In this document: one piece after another, positions 1 through 5,721 of the stretch
Numbering within the stretch: position 1 is the stretch's first letter
How the letters are laid out: the number at the start of each line of letters is the position of its first letter
Assembly: GCA_947311285.1 (NCBI GenBank)
Contig: CAMZKS010000053.1
Span: 1-6,329, forward strand
From: an uncultured bacterium
Lineage (GTDB): Bacteria > Patescibacteriota > Gracilibacteria > UBA4473
DNA length: 6,329 bases
Direction: 5' to 3'
The notes under the pieces: generated by a model
Databases searched by the model: none
The model's input: the letters and a program-made list of their open reading frames with translations, nothing else
What the model was told of the DNA's origin: nothing
Translations under genes and position numbers: made by a program

Positions 1-17
1 CATACAACTCAATTCTC

Positions 18-29
18 TATACTATAACT
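18..29 (+). promoter_or_regulatory. possible -10 region upstream of the dxr-ispDF-ispE operon
   Basis: TATACT at 18-23 and the overlapping TATAAC at 23-28 each differ from the sigma-70 -10 consensus at one base. They lie about 70 bases before dxr. The matching -35 would fall at or beyond the left edge of the window, so it cannot be judged. An AT-rich leader contains such matches easily, so this is only a candidate. Nothing else of note is visible in 1-96. Confidence 0.2.
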
Positions 30-96
30 AAATAACCTTCCGTGTTGCGTTTGGGGTGAGAATTTAGGTGAACTAAATTCAGTATGACAATAAAAC

Positions 97-1197
97 ATGA
101 AAAAAATTATAATTTTTGGCGCCAGTGGCTCCGTTGGCAGGTCGGCTATTGAATTGGTACGTGCCAACCCAGAACAATTTAAAATTGTCGGCGCCAGTGC
201 CGGTCGCCGTTTTAAGAATTTAGAAAAAACCGCGACAGAATTAAATATTGAACACTTGCTCGATACCCGAGGACAAATGACACCCCAAGCCATTACCGGC
301 TTCATTCAGCAGTGTAAACCTAACATTATACTTAATGCTGTGAGCGGTTTCGCAGGACTCCGCTTTACGCTCGCAACCTTAGAATCAAATTTTCCGCTAG
401 CCCTGGCCAACAAAGAAAGCTTGGTGGCCGCCGGAGACTTTGTTATGGCCCTCAGCAAAGAACGTAAATCCCCTATTATTCCGGTCGACTCTGAACACTC
501 GGCTATTTGGCAGTGTTTAATAAACGACAACACAGAAATTAAGCCGTTTAATAAAATATATTTAACCTGTTCTGGAGGCCCCTTTTTTGGCAAAACAGAT
601 TTAAGTACCGTCACGCCAAACCAAGCTCTTGAGCATCCCAACTGGGACATGGGTGAGGGAATTACCATTGATTCGGCAACGCTGGCAAACAAATGTTTGG
701 AATTCTTTGAAGCCATGCATTTATTTGGGGCCACCAAAGACCAAGTTGAGATCGTTATTCACCCCCAATCAATGGTGCATTCTATGGTCCAATTTGACGA
801 CTCAAGCATTATTGCTCAGCTATCACCCCCAAGTATGCAGCTGCCAATCGCCTATGCCTTAAACTTTCCTGAACGATCTGACTGCGGATTACCAAGCCCG
901 GATTTTAGGGCGCTTGATTTAAGCTTTAGAGCCCCAGATAAAAATACCTTCAGAACGCTACAAGTGCTTGAGCACTGCGCAGCCCACATGCAAAATATGC
1001 CAACGGTATTTAATGCCGTTAATGAAGACGCTCGAAACGCCTTTATTGTCGGCAAAATAAGCTTTGTACGAATTTTTGAAATACTTGAAGCGGTGACGAC
1101 TCAAATACGAATTATGCCACTCGAAAGCCTCGAGCATATTTATGAAGTGGATAAAAACGCTCGGGCCATGGCTCAGGCCTTAATTAATAAAAGCTAA
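97..1197 (+). CDS. dxr: 1-deoxy-D-xylulose 5-phosphate reductoisomerase
   Basis: The enzyme rearranges and reduces DXP to 2-C-methyl-D-erythritol 4-phosphate with NADPH, the first committed step of the MEP pathway, in the cytoplasm. The 366-residue product carries the family landmarks in order: the Rossmann loop GASGSVG (8-14), LANKESLV (103-110), VDSEH (130-134), SGGPF (159-163), HPNWDMG (180-186), IDSATLANKCLE (191-202) and IHPQSMVHSMV (221-231). D131, E133 and E202 match the three acidic metal ligands of the family. The C-terminal helical part has PTVFNAVNEDARNAF (302-316), the usual P-x-V-x-N-A-x-N-E block. It is slightly shorter than the common 380-400 residues but looks intact. The ATG at 97 is the first possible start, because an in-frame TAA stands at 91-93. 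No Shine-Dalgarno is present at a normal distance. The gene heads a tight operon with ispDF, which begins one base after its stop. Confidence 0.97.
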   Translation: MKKIIIFGASGSVGRSAIELVRANPEQFKIVGASAGRRFKNLEKTATELNIEHLLDTRGQMTPQAITGFIQQCKPNIILNAVSGFAGLRFTLATLESNFPLALANKESLVAAGDFVMALSKERKSPIIPVDSEHSAIWQCLINDNTEIKPFNKIYLTCSGGPFFGKTDLSTVTPNQALEHPNWDMGEGITIDSATLANKCLEFFEAMHLFGATKDQVEIVIHPQSMVHSMVQFDDSSIIAQLSPPSMQLPIAYALNFPERSDCGLPSPDFRALDLSFRAPDKNTFRTLQVLEHCAAHMQNMPTVFNAVNEDARNAFIVGKISFVRIFEILEAVTTQIRIMPLESLEHIYEVDKNARAMAQALINKS

Positions 1198-1198
1198 C

Positions 1199-2371
1199 AT
1201 GAAAAATGTTGTCCTTATTCTGGCCGCCGGAACCTCTAGCCGCTGTGGCTTTGATAAATTGCTAGTAAAGCTCAACCAACGAACGGTTTTAGAGCAATGC
1301 CTAAATACCTTTCAACAATGTAATTTGATTGATGAGATTTGGGTGATTGGAAAAACGGTAAAATCAAACGGAAAATTAAAAGGTAGTATTAAAGGTGGTA
1401 ACTCTCGATTTAAATCTGTTAAAGCCGGCATTCAACATTGTGCGAATATTTATAATAAAGATGTACGAATTATTGTGCACAACGCGGCTAATCCGTTTTT
1501 ATTGTTAGAGGATTTAAACAAAGGCTTGATTGATGCAGAACATAAAGAGAATTTAATTTTTGGCTTTTTCTCCCCAAACTCCATTAAACAAGTAACAAAA
1601 AACGGAATAGTGAGTAAATTTTTAGATCGTGAACAAATTTTTGAAACACAGACGCCACAAATCTCAACTTTAGAAAATTTCAGTGAAGCTCTTGAGGTTT
1701 TTAGAGACCCGTCTCAAAGTTTAACACTATCCAGAGAGACCGGTCTCAAATCCGACGAAGAACCAAAAGATGAAGCTGAATTACTCGCACTACTAGACGA
1801 ACCTATCCATGTTTATGAATGTGATCCCGGAAATACTAAAATCACCTTTGCAACAGACGTTAAAGCCACTCAAGCAAATTCGATTCGTATTGGTCTAGGC
1901 GAAGATAGTCATCGGTTTTCTAAAAACTTTAACCCCGAAAAACCTTTCCGCTTAGGAGGTGTTGATATGAGTGAAGACCAGTTAAGCTCTGATGGAAATT
2001 CTGACGGAGATGTAATTTTACACGCTCTGTGCAATGCTCTGTTATCGGCCTTTGGTGATAAAACTTTCGATCCCATCGCCACTCCAATTTGCGCCGGAGG
2101 AGAAACCAACTCCAAAGCGTACCTAACTGCCACCCTGCAACATCTAAAAAACGCCGGACACTTCGTATCACTTAAACAAGTACTGATATCCCTTGAAGGT
2201 GCTCAGCCCAGAATTGCTCCCCAACATGATAAAATCACATCAAACCTAGGCAAACTACTAAATATTGAGCCCTCAAACATAGGTTTAACCTACACCACCG
2301 GAGAAGGCTTAAACAATTACGGTAAAGGCCTAGGAATAGGATCACATGTTTTAATCACACTCAACGCATGA
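1199..2371 (+). CDS. ispDF: bifunctional IspD/IspF: MEP cytidylyltransferase and MEcPP synthase
   Basis: One 390-residue chain joins two MEP-pathway enzymes. The IspD half (about 1-225) transfers CMP from CTP to MEP. Visible are the nucleotide loop AAGTSSR (9-15) with K20, GGNSRFKSV (66-74), TPQ (152-154), DEA (191-193) and NTKIT (212-216) with K214. The usual VHDAARP motif reads VHNAANP (93-99), so its Asp and Arg are both Asn. The IspF half (about 229-390) cyclises CDP-ME 2-phosphate to MEcPP. It keeps the metal-ligand pattern D236-x-H238 and H275 in SDGDVILHA, and TTGEGL (366-371). It departs from the classical type in GNSDGD (for HSDGD), CNA (for DA) and a rewritten GDIG/FPDTD region. Such fusions are known in alpha- and epsilonproteobacteria. 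About 17 residues (169-185) between the TPQ helix and DEA are encoded by a palindromic repeat insert. Start is 1 nt after dxr; the end overlaps ispE by ATGA, implying coupled translation. Confidence 0.93.
   Translation: MKNVVLILAAGTSSRCGFDKLLVKLNQRTVLEQCLNTFQQCNLIDEIWVIGKTVKSNGKLKGSIKGGNSRFKSVKAGIQHCANIYNKDVRIIVHNAANPFLLLEDLNKGLIDAEHKENLIFGFFSPNSIKQVTKNGIVSKFLDREQIFETQTPQISTLENFSEALEVFRDPSQSLTLSRETGLKSDEEPKDEAELLALLDEPIHVYECDPGNTKITFATDVKATQANSIRIGLGEDSHRFSKNFNPEKPFRLGGVDMSEDQLSSDGNSDGDVILHALCNALLSAFGDKTFDPIATPICAGGETNSKAYLTATLQHLKNAGHFVSLKQVLISLEGAQPRIAPQHDKITSNLGKLLNIEPSNIGLTYTTGEGLNNYGKGLGIGSHVLITLNA
1704..1747. repeat. paired-palindrome insert, copy 1, within ispDF
   Basis: Two 12-bp arms, GAGACCCGTCTC (1704-1715) and GAGACCGGTCTC (1736-1747), start 32 bp apart with a 20-bp AT-rich spacer. 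The right arm is a perfect palindrome and the left has one mismatch from it. Because each arm is nearly self-complementary, the arms are at once direct and inverted repeats and could form one long stem or two small ones. The stretch is translated in frame as RDPSQ...ETGLK (IspDF residues 169-184), between helix FSEALEVF and the DEA motif, where IspD normally has only a short loop. The same layout recurs in ispE. The boundaries of the whole element are unknown; only the arms define it. Confidence 0.8.
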
Positions 2372-3159
2372 TTGAAATCTTTTCTCCTGCTAAAATAAAC
2401 CTAACGCTCGACGTGAAGCCCAAAAACATTGGAGCTAATTTTCATGAAATCGAAACAATTTACCATAAACTTAATTGGGGTGATAGTCTGACTATCCAAG
2501 CGGCTAAGAAATTTGAAATTCTCGGTAATTTTGACTGTTCTACAAAAAATAATTTAATTTATAAAGCTTGGCGATTGATAGTAGATTTAAATCTTAACCG
2601 AGACCGGTCTCAAAATTCAAACATAGAAATCGAGACCGGTCTCGAGCGACTACCGGCCGTTAAAGTTTTTGTTGATAAAAAAATTCCCAGTGGCGGTGGC
2701 CTTGGCGGTGGTAGCTCTAACGCGGCTCATTTTGTTTTGGGGTACTTCAAACTATTTAATTTAGGGGAAACACCAGAGGTCTTAGTAACGTCACTGAGTG
2801 ATCTAGGCAAAGATATCCCTTTTTTTCTGCAACCTAGTCCTTGCGCCTTAGGTAGTAATTTTGGAGAAAAAATATCACCACTAGACTTTGATTTTTCCCA
2901 GCAAACCGTTCACCTCTACTTCCCTCCTTTCAAAGCTAATACAGCTGCCGCATATGGAAGACTCAGTAAATTTGATACAAACTTTACTCAAAAATTTTTA
3001 CAACAACCAAATCTCAAAAATTGTGGTAATACCTTTCAGCAAAACATTGAACAAAAAAAATACTCAAAATTAATCCTAACCGGTTCTGGAAGCACTTTTT
3101 ATAGCTTCGGAAAAATCAAAGTTCCTGAATATAAAATCATAGAAACAACACTTCTCTAG
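2368..3159 (+). CDS. ispE: 4-diphosphocytidyl-2-C-methyl-D-erythritol kinase
   Basis: This GHMP-superfamily kinase phosphorylates CDP-ME on its 2-hydroxyl using ATP, feeding the IspF half of the upstream gene. The 263-residue product begins with the IspE signature SPAKINLTLDV (6-16), containing the catalytic Lys (K9). It has the glycine-rich ATP loop PSGGGLGGGSSNAA (107-120), LGKDIPFFL (146-154) with the catalytic Asp at D149, NTAAAYGRL (191-199), and the C-terminal GHMP motif LTGSGSTFYSFG (237-248). After that motif only about 15 residues remain, so the C-terminus is shorter than in the 283-residue E. coli enzyme. Residues 78-94 come from the second copy of the palindromic insert, placed in the loop between helix NLIYKAWRLIVDL and the strand KVFVDKKIP. 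The start ATG overlaps the ispDF stop (ATGA), so translation is probably coupled. It is the last gene of the operon. Confidence 0.95.
   Translation: MIEIFSPAKINLTLDVKPKNIGANFHEIETIYHKLNWGDSLTIQAAKKFEILGNFDCSTKNNLIYKAWRLIVDLNLNRDRSQNSNIEIETGLERLPAVKVFVDKKIPSGGGLGGGSSNAAHFVLGYFKLFNLGETPEVLVTSLSDLGKDIPFFLQPSPCALGSNFGEKISPLDFDFSQQTVHLYFPPFKANTAAAYGRLSKFDTNFTQKFLQQPNLKNCGNTFQQNIEQKKYSKLILTGSGSTFYSFGKIKVPEYKIIETTLL
2599..2644. repeat. paired-palindrome insert, copy 2, within ispE
   Basis: Two identical, perfect 12-bp palindromes GAGACCGGTCTC lie at 2600-2611 and 2632-2643, again with starts 32 bp apart and a 20-bp spacer. One flanking base pair on each side (C2599 with G2644) extends the possible stem to 13 bp around a 20-nt loop. 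The right arm alone extends to the 16-bp palindrome TCGAGACCGGTCTCGA (2630-2645). Translation is in frame as RDRSQ...ETGLE (IspE residues 78-93). The spacer matches the ispDF spacer at about 10 of 20 bases, whereas the arms match at 23 of 24, so the arms are the conserved part. Confidence 0.85.
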
Positions 3160-3207
3160 TCGCACTTTCGTTTACCAAGTGTCAAGAAAGCAAAGAATTT
3201 CGAATTT

Positions 3208-3236
3208 ACTGGATCCCTGCTTTCGCAGGGAAGAAA
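3208..3236. repeat. REP-like extragenic hairpin between convergent genes
   Basis: TCCCTGC and GCAGGGA (3214-3220 and 3225-3231) form a perfect 7-bp stem around TTTC, which reads as a GAAA tetraloop on the minus strand. The flanks ACTGGA and AAGAAAG, together with the core, resemble from memory the widespread extragenic repeat with consensus GGATTCCCGC-TTTC-GCGGGAA. It sits in the 84-base spacer between the ends of ispE and uppS, the classic location for such elements. No T-run follows on either strand, so it is not a standard intrinsic terminator, although it could shield both 3' ends from exonucleases. Confidence 0.5.
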
Positions 3237-3243
3237 GCGTTGT

Positions 3244-3891
3244 TTATTTCCCTTTCCGACGTTGCCGATCTGCGAATTCAAAAAGCACCTCCCTCATGTC
3301 TTCCGAGGTTAAGGCTGGTAATTTTTTAGCATGAAAATTAAATTCCGCATAAGCCGCCTGCCACATGCAAAAATTACTTAATCTTTGTTCGCCTCCACTT
3401 CGCAGAATCAAATCTAGTGATGGCACCTCCAAATACCTTTTGAAGTCTGTTCCTCCCGCCTCAACCGCTCGCTTTATTTCATCCTGACTACCATAATCTA
3501 AACACAACACCAAAGTGAAATCACTAAAGTGCGCCGTTTCCATTTCAAGCGCCTTTAGCTTCGTCATTAAAAGCTTTGGCAAACGGTCTTTACGTCCCGC
3601 ATGAATGAATCGAATTTTCTTTTCTTTAATATCTTTTGGCCACTCTTCTGCCATCTTTAAATAAAGCTTCATTAAATCGGCCACCTCTAAAGGAGAACGC
3701 TTCCAGTTCTCCGTTGAAAATCCATACACAACCAAAGTGTCCCAGTCTGGATGATCATATAAAGCCGGCAAAATCACCTCTTTAACTACCGCAAAACCAT
3801 TACTGTGACCTTGTGCCACCGGCACATTATTTTCTTTCGCCCAGCGACGATTTCCGTCTGCGATAAGCCCAAAAGCAAGTTTTTTTGACAT
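3244..3891 (-). CDS. uppS: undecaprenyl (polyprenyl) diphosphate synthase, short form
   Basis: This cis-prenyltransferase condenses IPP units onto an allylic diphosphate to make the long-chain carrier lipid used for wall and glycan assembly; it acts at the membrane. Numbering is from a TTG codon one residue upstream of the chosen ATG. The motifs are IADGNRRWAK (11-20) with catalytic D13, GHSNG (29-33), YGFSTENWKRSPLEV (57-71) and the C-terminal signature LRSGGEQRLSNFCMWQAAYAEF (164-185). The product is about 215 residues against 250 for E. coli; the missing part is mostly the stretch before DLILRSGG. The usual NYGGR reads DYGSQ (133-137). ATG at 3891 is preferred to TTG at 3894. Chain length cannot be read from sequence, so another polyprenyl product is possible. 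It converges with ispE and consumes the IPP made by that pathway. Confidence 0.93.
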   Translation of the reverse strand: MSKKLAFGLIADGNRRWAKENNVPVAQGHSNGFAVVKEVILPALYDHPDWDTLVVYGFSTENWKRSPLEVADLMKLYLKMAEEWPKDIKEKKIRFIHAGRKDRLPKLLMTKLKALEMETAHFSDFTLVLCLDYGSQDEIKRAVEAGGTDFKRYLEVPSLDLILRSGGEQRLSNFCMWQAAYAEFNFHAKKLPALTSEDMREVLFEFADRQRRKGK

Positions 3892-3900
3892 CAACCCAAG

Positions 3901-3929
3901 CTTATCACAAATTAATCGTCTTTTGGTAA
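3901..3929 (-). promoter_or_regulatory. weak candidate promoter for uppS
   Basis: On the minus strand TTACCA (3924-3929) and GATAAG (3901-3906) are separated by 17 bases, each matching the sigma-70 consensus at 4 of 6 positions. A start site would fall only a few bases before the uppS ATG, implying an almost leaderless message, which fits the absence of a Shine-Dalgarno site. An independent promoter is plausible because rpmA just upstream ends at a strong terminator. Confidence 0.22.
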
Positions 3930-3956
3930 TTTAAAAGTAACCCCTATTTTTGTGCA

Positions 3957-3988
3957 TAAAAAAACCATCCCGAGTACTCGGGATGGTT
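3957..3988 (-). terminator. intrinsic terminator downstream of rpmA
   Basis: A perfect 26-bp palindrome spans 3963-3988 (13-bp arms; centre CGAGTACTCG). On the minus strand it is followed by an uninterrupted T-run (complement of the A-run at 3958-3964, part of which is in the stem). It begins 24 bases after the rpmA stop. The GC-rich inner stem plus U-tract make a textbook Rho-independent terminator. On the plus strand the sequence after the stem is only modestly T-rich, so it mainly serves the minus strand. Confidence 0.88.
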
Positions 3989-4011
3989 CTAAATTTAAAA
4001 ATATTTTTTAA

Positions 4012-4284
4012 CTATGAAACGTGAACGAATTTTCGTTCGTAACGTCGGCCGTCAAATCGAGTTACTGATTTCTCTGTAAAGCTAACTTCACCCGCTACTT
4101 TAGCGTAAATAGTAAAATCTTTCCCCATACCGACCCCGTTACCAGGACGGAATTTAGTTCCTTTTTGTCGAATAACAATTTCTCCAGCGTTCACTGTTTC
4201 TGAACCGAAACGTTTGACGCCACGTCGTTTAGCGTTTGAATCTCTACCATTCTTGGTACTACCACCGGCTTTCTTAGTTGCCAT
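4012..4284 (-). CDS. rpmA: 50S ribosomal protein L27
   Basis: L27 is a large-subunit protein whose flexible N-terminus reaches towards the peptidyl transferase centre. The 90-residue product begins MATKKAGGSTKNGRDS, the expected L27 N-terminus without the cleavable extension seen in Firmicutes. It continues with KRRGVKRFG (19-27), GEIVIRQKGTKFRPGNGVGMGKD (34-56) and a basic tail GRRYERKFVHV. Length is normal (E. coli 85). In most bacteria rpmA follows rplU (L21) and often precedes obg; here it stands alone, between ahcY and uppS, with its own candidate promoter and a strong terminator, so it is probably a single-gene transcription unit. The only purine-rich stretch upstream, GGAAG, lies about 21 bases before the ATG, too far for normal Shine-Dalgarno pairing. 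Confidence 0.97.
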   Translation of the reverse strand: MATKKAGGSTKNGRDSNAKRRGVKRFGSETVNAGEIVIRQKGTKFRPGNGVGMGKDFTIYAKVAGEVSFTEKSVTRFDGRRYERKFVHVS

Positions 4285-4313
4285 GTTTAAATATTTAAAT
4301 TATTTCTTCCAGA

Positions 4314-4340
4314 ATTTAAGCGTTTCAAGTCTTTTGTCAA
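4314..4340 (-). promoter_or_regulatory. candidate rpmA promoter with overlapping inverted repeat
   Basis: On the minus strand a perfect -35 hexamer TTGACA (4335-4340) is followed after 15 bases by TTAAAT (4314-4319), a 4 of 6 match to the -10; the spacing is at the short limit. The transcript would have a leader of about 20-25 bases. An inverted repeat AACGT-7 bases-ACGTT (4339-4355) overlaps the upstream edge of the -35 and could be an operator or chance. The promoter lies in the 93-base gap between ahcY and rpmA. Confidence 0.45.
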
Positions 4341-4377
4341 CGTGATTTAAACGTTAGTTTCCGGCTTAAGCACTAAA

Positions 4378-5664
4378 CTAATATCGATAATGCTCCGGCT
4401 TAAACGGGCCATCCACATGAAGTCCTAAATATTCAGATTGCTCCGAGCTTAAAGTATCAAGCTTGATGCCTAATTTTGGTAAATGCAGGGCGGCGACCTT
4501 TTCGTCTAGATGTTTCGGTAAAGTGTAAACACCCACTTCGTATTGGTCGTGTTTTTGCCACAATTCAATTTGTGCCAGTGTTTGATTAGAAAAACTACAC
4601 GACATCACAAAGCTTGGATGCCCCGTAGCACAACCTAAATTAACAAGTCGACCTTCGGCTAATATGATTAGTTTTTTTCCGTCAGGAAAGGTTACATGAT
4701 CCACCTGCGGTTTAATTTCATCCCATTCTAAATGCTTAATCCCTGCGATATCAATTTCTGAATCAAAATGTCCGATGTTGCACACAATCGCATTGTGCTT
4801 CATGGCCGTCATATGATCCTTTGTGACTACATTACAACAACCTGTGGCCGTTACTACTAAGTCTGCCTCTAGGATAGCCTGAGACATAGGAGCGACCTCA
4901 TATCCCTCCATACTGGCTTGTAATGCACAAATTGGATCAATCTCAGTCACAATCACTCGTGCGCCGTTGTTTCGCAAACTTTGTGCTGTCCCTTTACCAA
5001 CATCCCCAAACCCCGCCACAACCGCCACTTTTCCAGAAATCATAACATCTGTCGCTCGCTTAATAGCATCCACTAAACTTTCACGACAGCCATATAAATT
5101 ATCAAACTTAGATTTAGTGACCGAGTCATTCACGTTAATGGCTGGGATTTTCAAAGTCCCCTCTTTCATCATTTGGTATAAACGGTGTACGCCCGTGGTG
5201 GTTTCTTCCGACACGCCTCGAATATTTTTTAAAAGTTCAGGATATTTCTCATGCATTAGCACGGTTAAATCTCCTCCATCATCTAAAATCATATTTGGAA
5301 CCCAATCCTCGGGACCATGAATCGTGTTTTCTAGACACTCCCAATACTCCTCTTCTGTTTCACCCTTCCAAGCAAATACCGGAATCCCTGCTGCCGCAAT
5401 TGCGGCAGCGGCGTGGTCTTGCGTTGAAAAAATATTACAGCTACTCCATCGAACGTCCGCCCCTAATGCTGTCAGTGTTTCAATTAAAACCGCTGTTTGA
5501 ATGGTCATATGGATACACCCTGCAATTCGAGCCCCTTTAAGCGGCTGTTCCGCTTTAAATTCATTTCGAATCGCCATCAACCCCGGCATTTCAGTTTCGG
5601 CAATATTTATTTCTTTTCGCCCAAAACTCGCCAAATTTATGTCAGCCACGTTGTAATCATTCAT
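4378..5664 (-). CDS. ahcY: adenosylhomocysteinase (S-adenosyl-L-homocysteine hydrolase)
   Basis: The enzyme reversibly hydrolyses S-adenosylhomocysteine to adenosine and homocysteine with bound NAD, relieving product inhibition of SAM-dependent methyltransferases. The 428-residue product opens with NDYNVADINLASFGRKEI, exactly where the family begins. It has CIHMTIQTAVLIETL (50-64), STQDHAAAA (80-88), NVNDSVTKSKFDNLYG (177-192) with the substrate-binding Lys and Asp (K184, D188), and the NAD loop AGFGDVGKG (217-225). It also has NIGHFDSEID (296-305), ATGHPSFVMS (346-355) with H349, and the C-terminal FKPEHYRY whose Lys and Tyr reach the neighbouring subunit's NAD site. All catalytic positions I can place are intact. 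A TTG at 5703 would add 13 hydrophobic residues, but family alignment supports the ATG at 5664. It lies 57 bases after the lipoprotein gene on the same strand and could share its transcript. Confidence 0.97.
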   Translation of the reverse strand: MNDYNVADINLASFGRKEINIAETEMPGLMAIRNEFKAEQPLKGARIAGCIHMTIQTAVLIETLTALGADVRWSSCNIFSTQDHAAAAIAAAGIPVFAWKGETEEEYWECLENTIHGPEDWVPNMILDDGGDLTVLMHEKYPELLKNIRGVSEETTTGVHRLYQMMKEGTLKIPAINVNDSVTKSKFDNLYGCRESLVDAIKRATDVMISGKVAVVAGFGDVGKGTAQSLRNNGARVIVTEIDPICALQASMEGYEVAPMSQAILEADLVVTATGCCNVVTKDHMTAMKHNAIVCNIGHFDSEIDIAGIKHLEWDEIKPQVDHVTFPDGKKLIILAEGRLVNLGCATGHPSFVMSCSFSNQTLAQIELWQKHDQYEVGVYTLPKHLDEKVAALHLPKLGIKLDTLSSEQSEYLGLHVDGPFKPEHYRY

Positions 5665-5721
5665 CAAAAATAGGCTACAAATTTGTGGCAGCTTTAAAAG
5701 CAAAAATTAGAACCAGCAAAA

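Noticed and set aside
9..1055. Open frames on the minus strand across dxr (9-305, 306-737, 852-1055).
   Set aside because: They lie antisense to a clear dxr gene, have no recognisable motifs and no start context; they are shadows of the real frame.
1736..1747. CRISPR-like repeat array based on the repeated 12-mers.
   Set aside because: There are only two units per site, inside conserved enzyme genes, with a constant reading frame; no cas gene or array is present.
97..3159. Recoded stop codons, as in lineages reading UGA as glycine.
   Set aside because: All genes read through cleanly with no in-frame stop. Here ispDF ends at TGA, dxr, uppS and the lipoprotein gene at TAA, and ispE, rpmA and ahcY at TAG, consistent with the standard code.
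3214..3231. The hairpin after ispE as the terminator of the MEP operon or of uppS.
   Set aside because: No run of T follows the stem on either strand; the REP-like reading fits better.
5390..5409. A perfect 20-bp palindrome (GCTGCCGCAA and its complement) inside ahcY.
   Set aside because: It encodes the Ala-rich run AAAAIAAAG, which is normal at this place in the SAHH family. Repeated GCN codons explain the symmetry without a separate element.
5665..5703. A longer ahcY start at TTG 5703.
   Set aside because: It would add 13 residues with no counterpart in the family. The ATG at 5664 matches the conserved N-terminus NDYNVADI...GRKEI.
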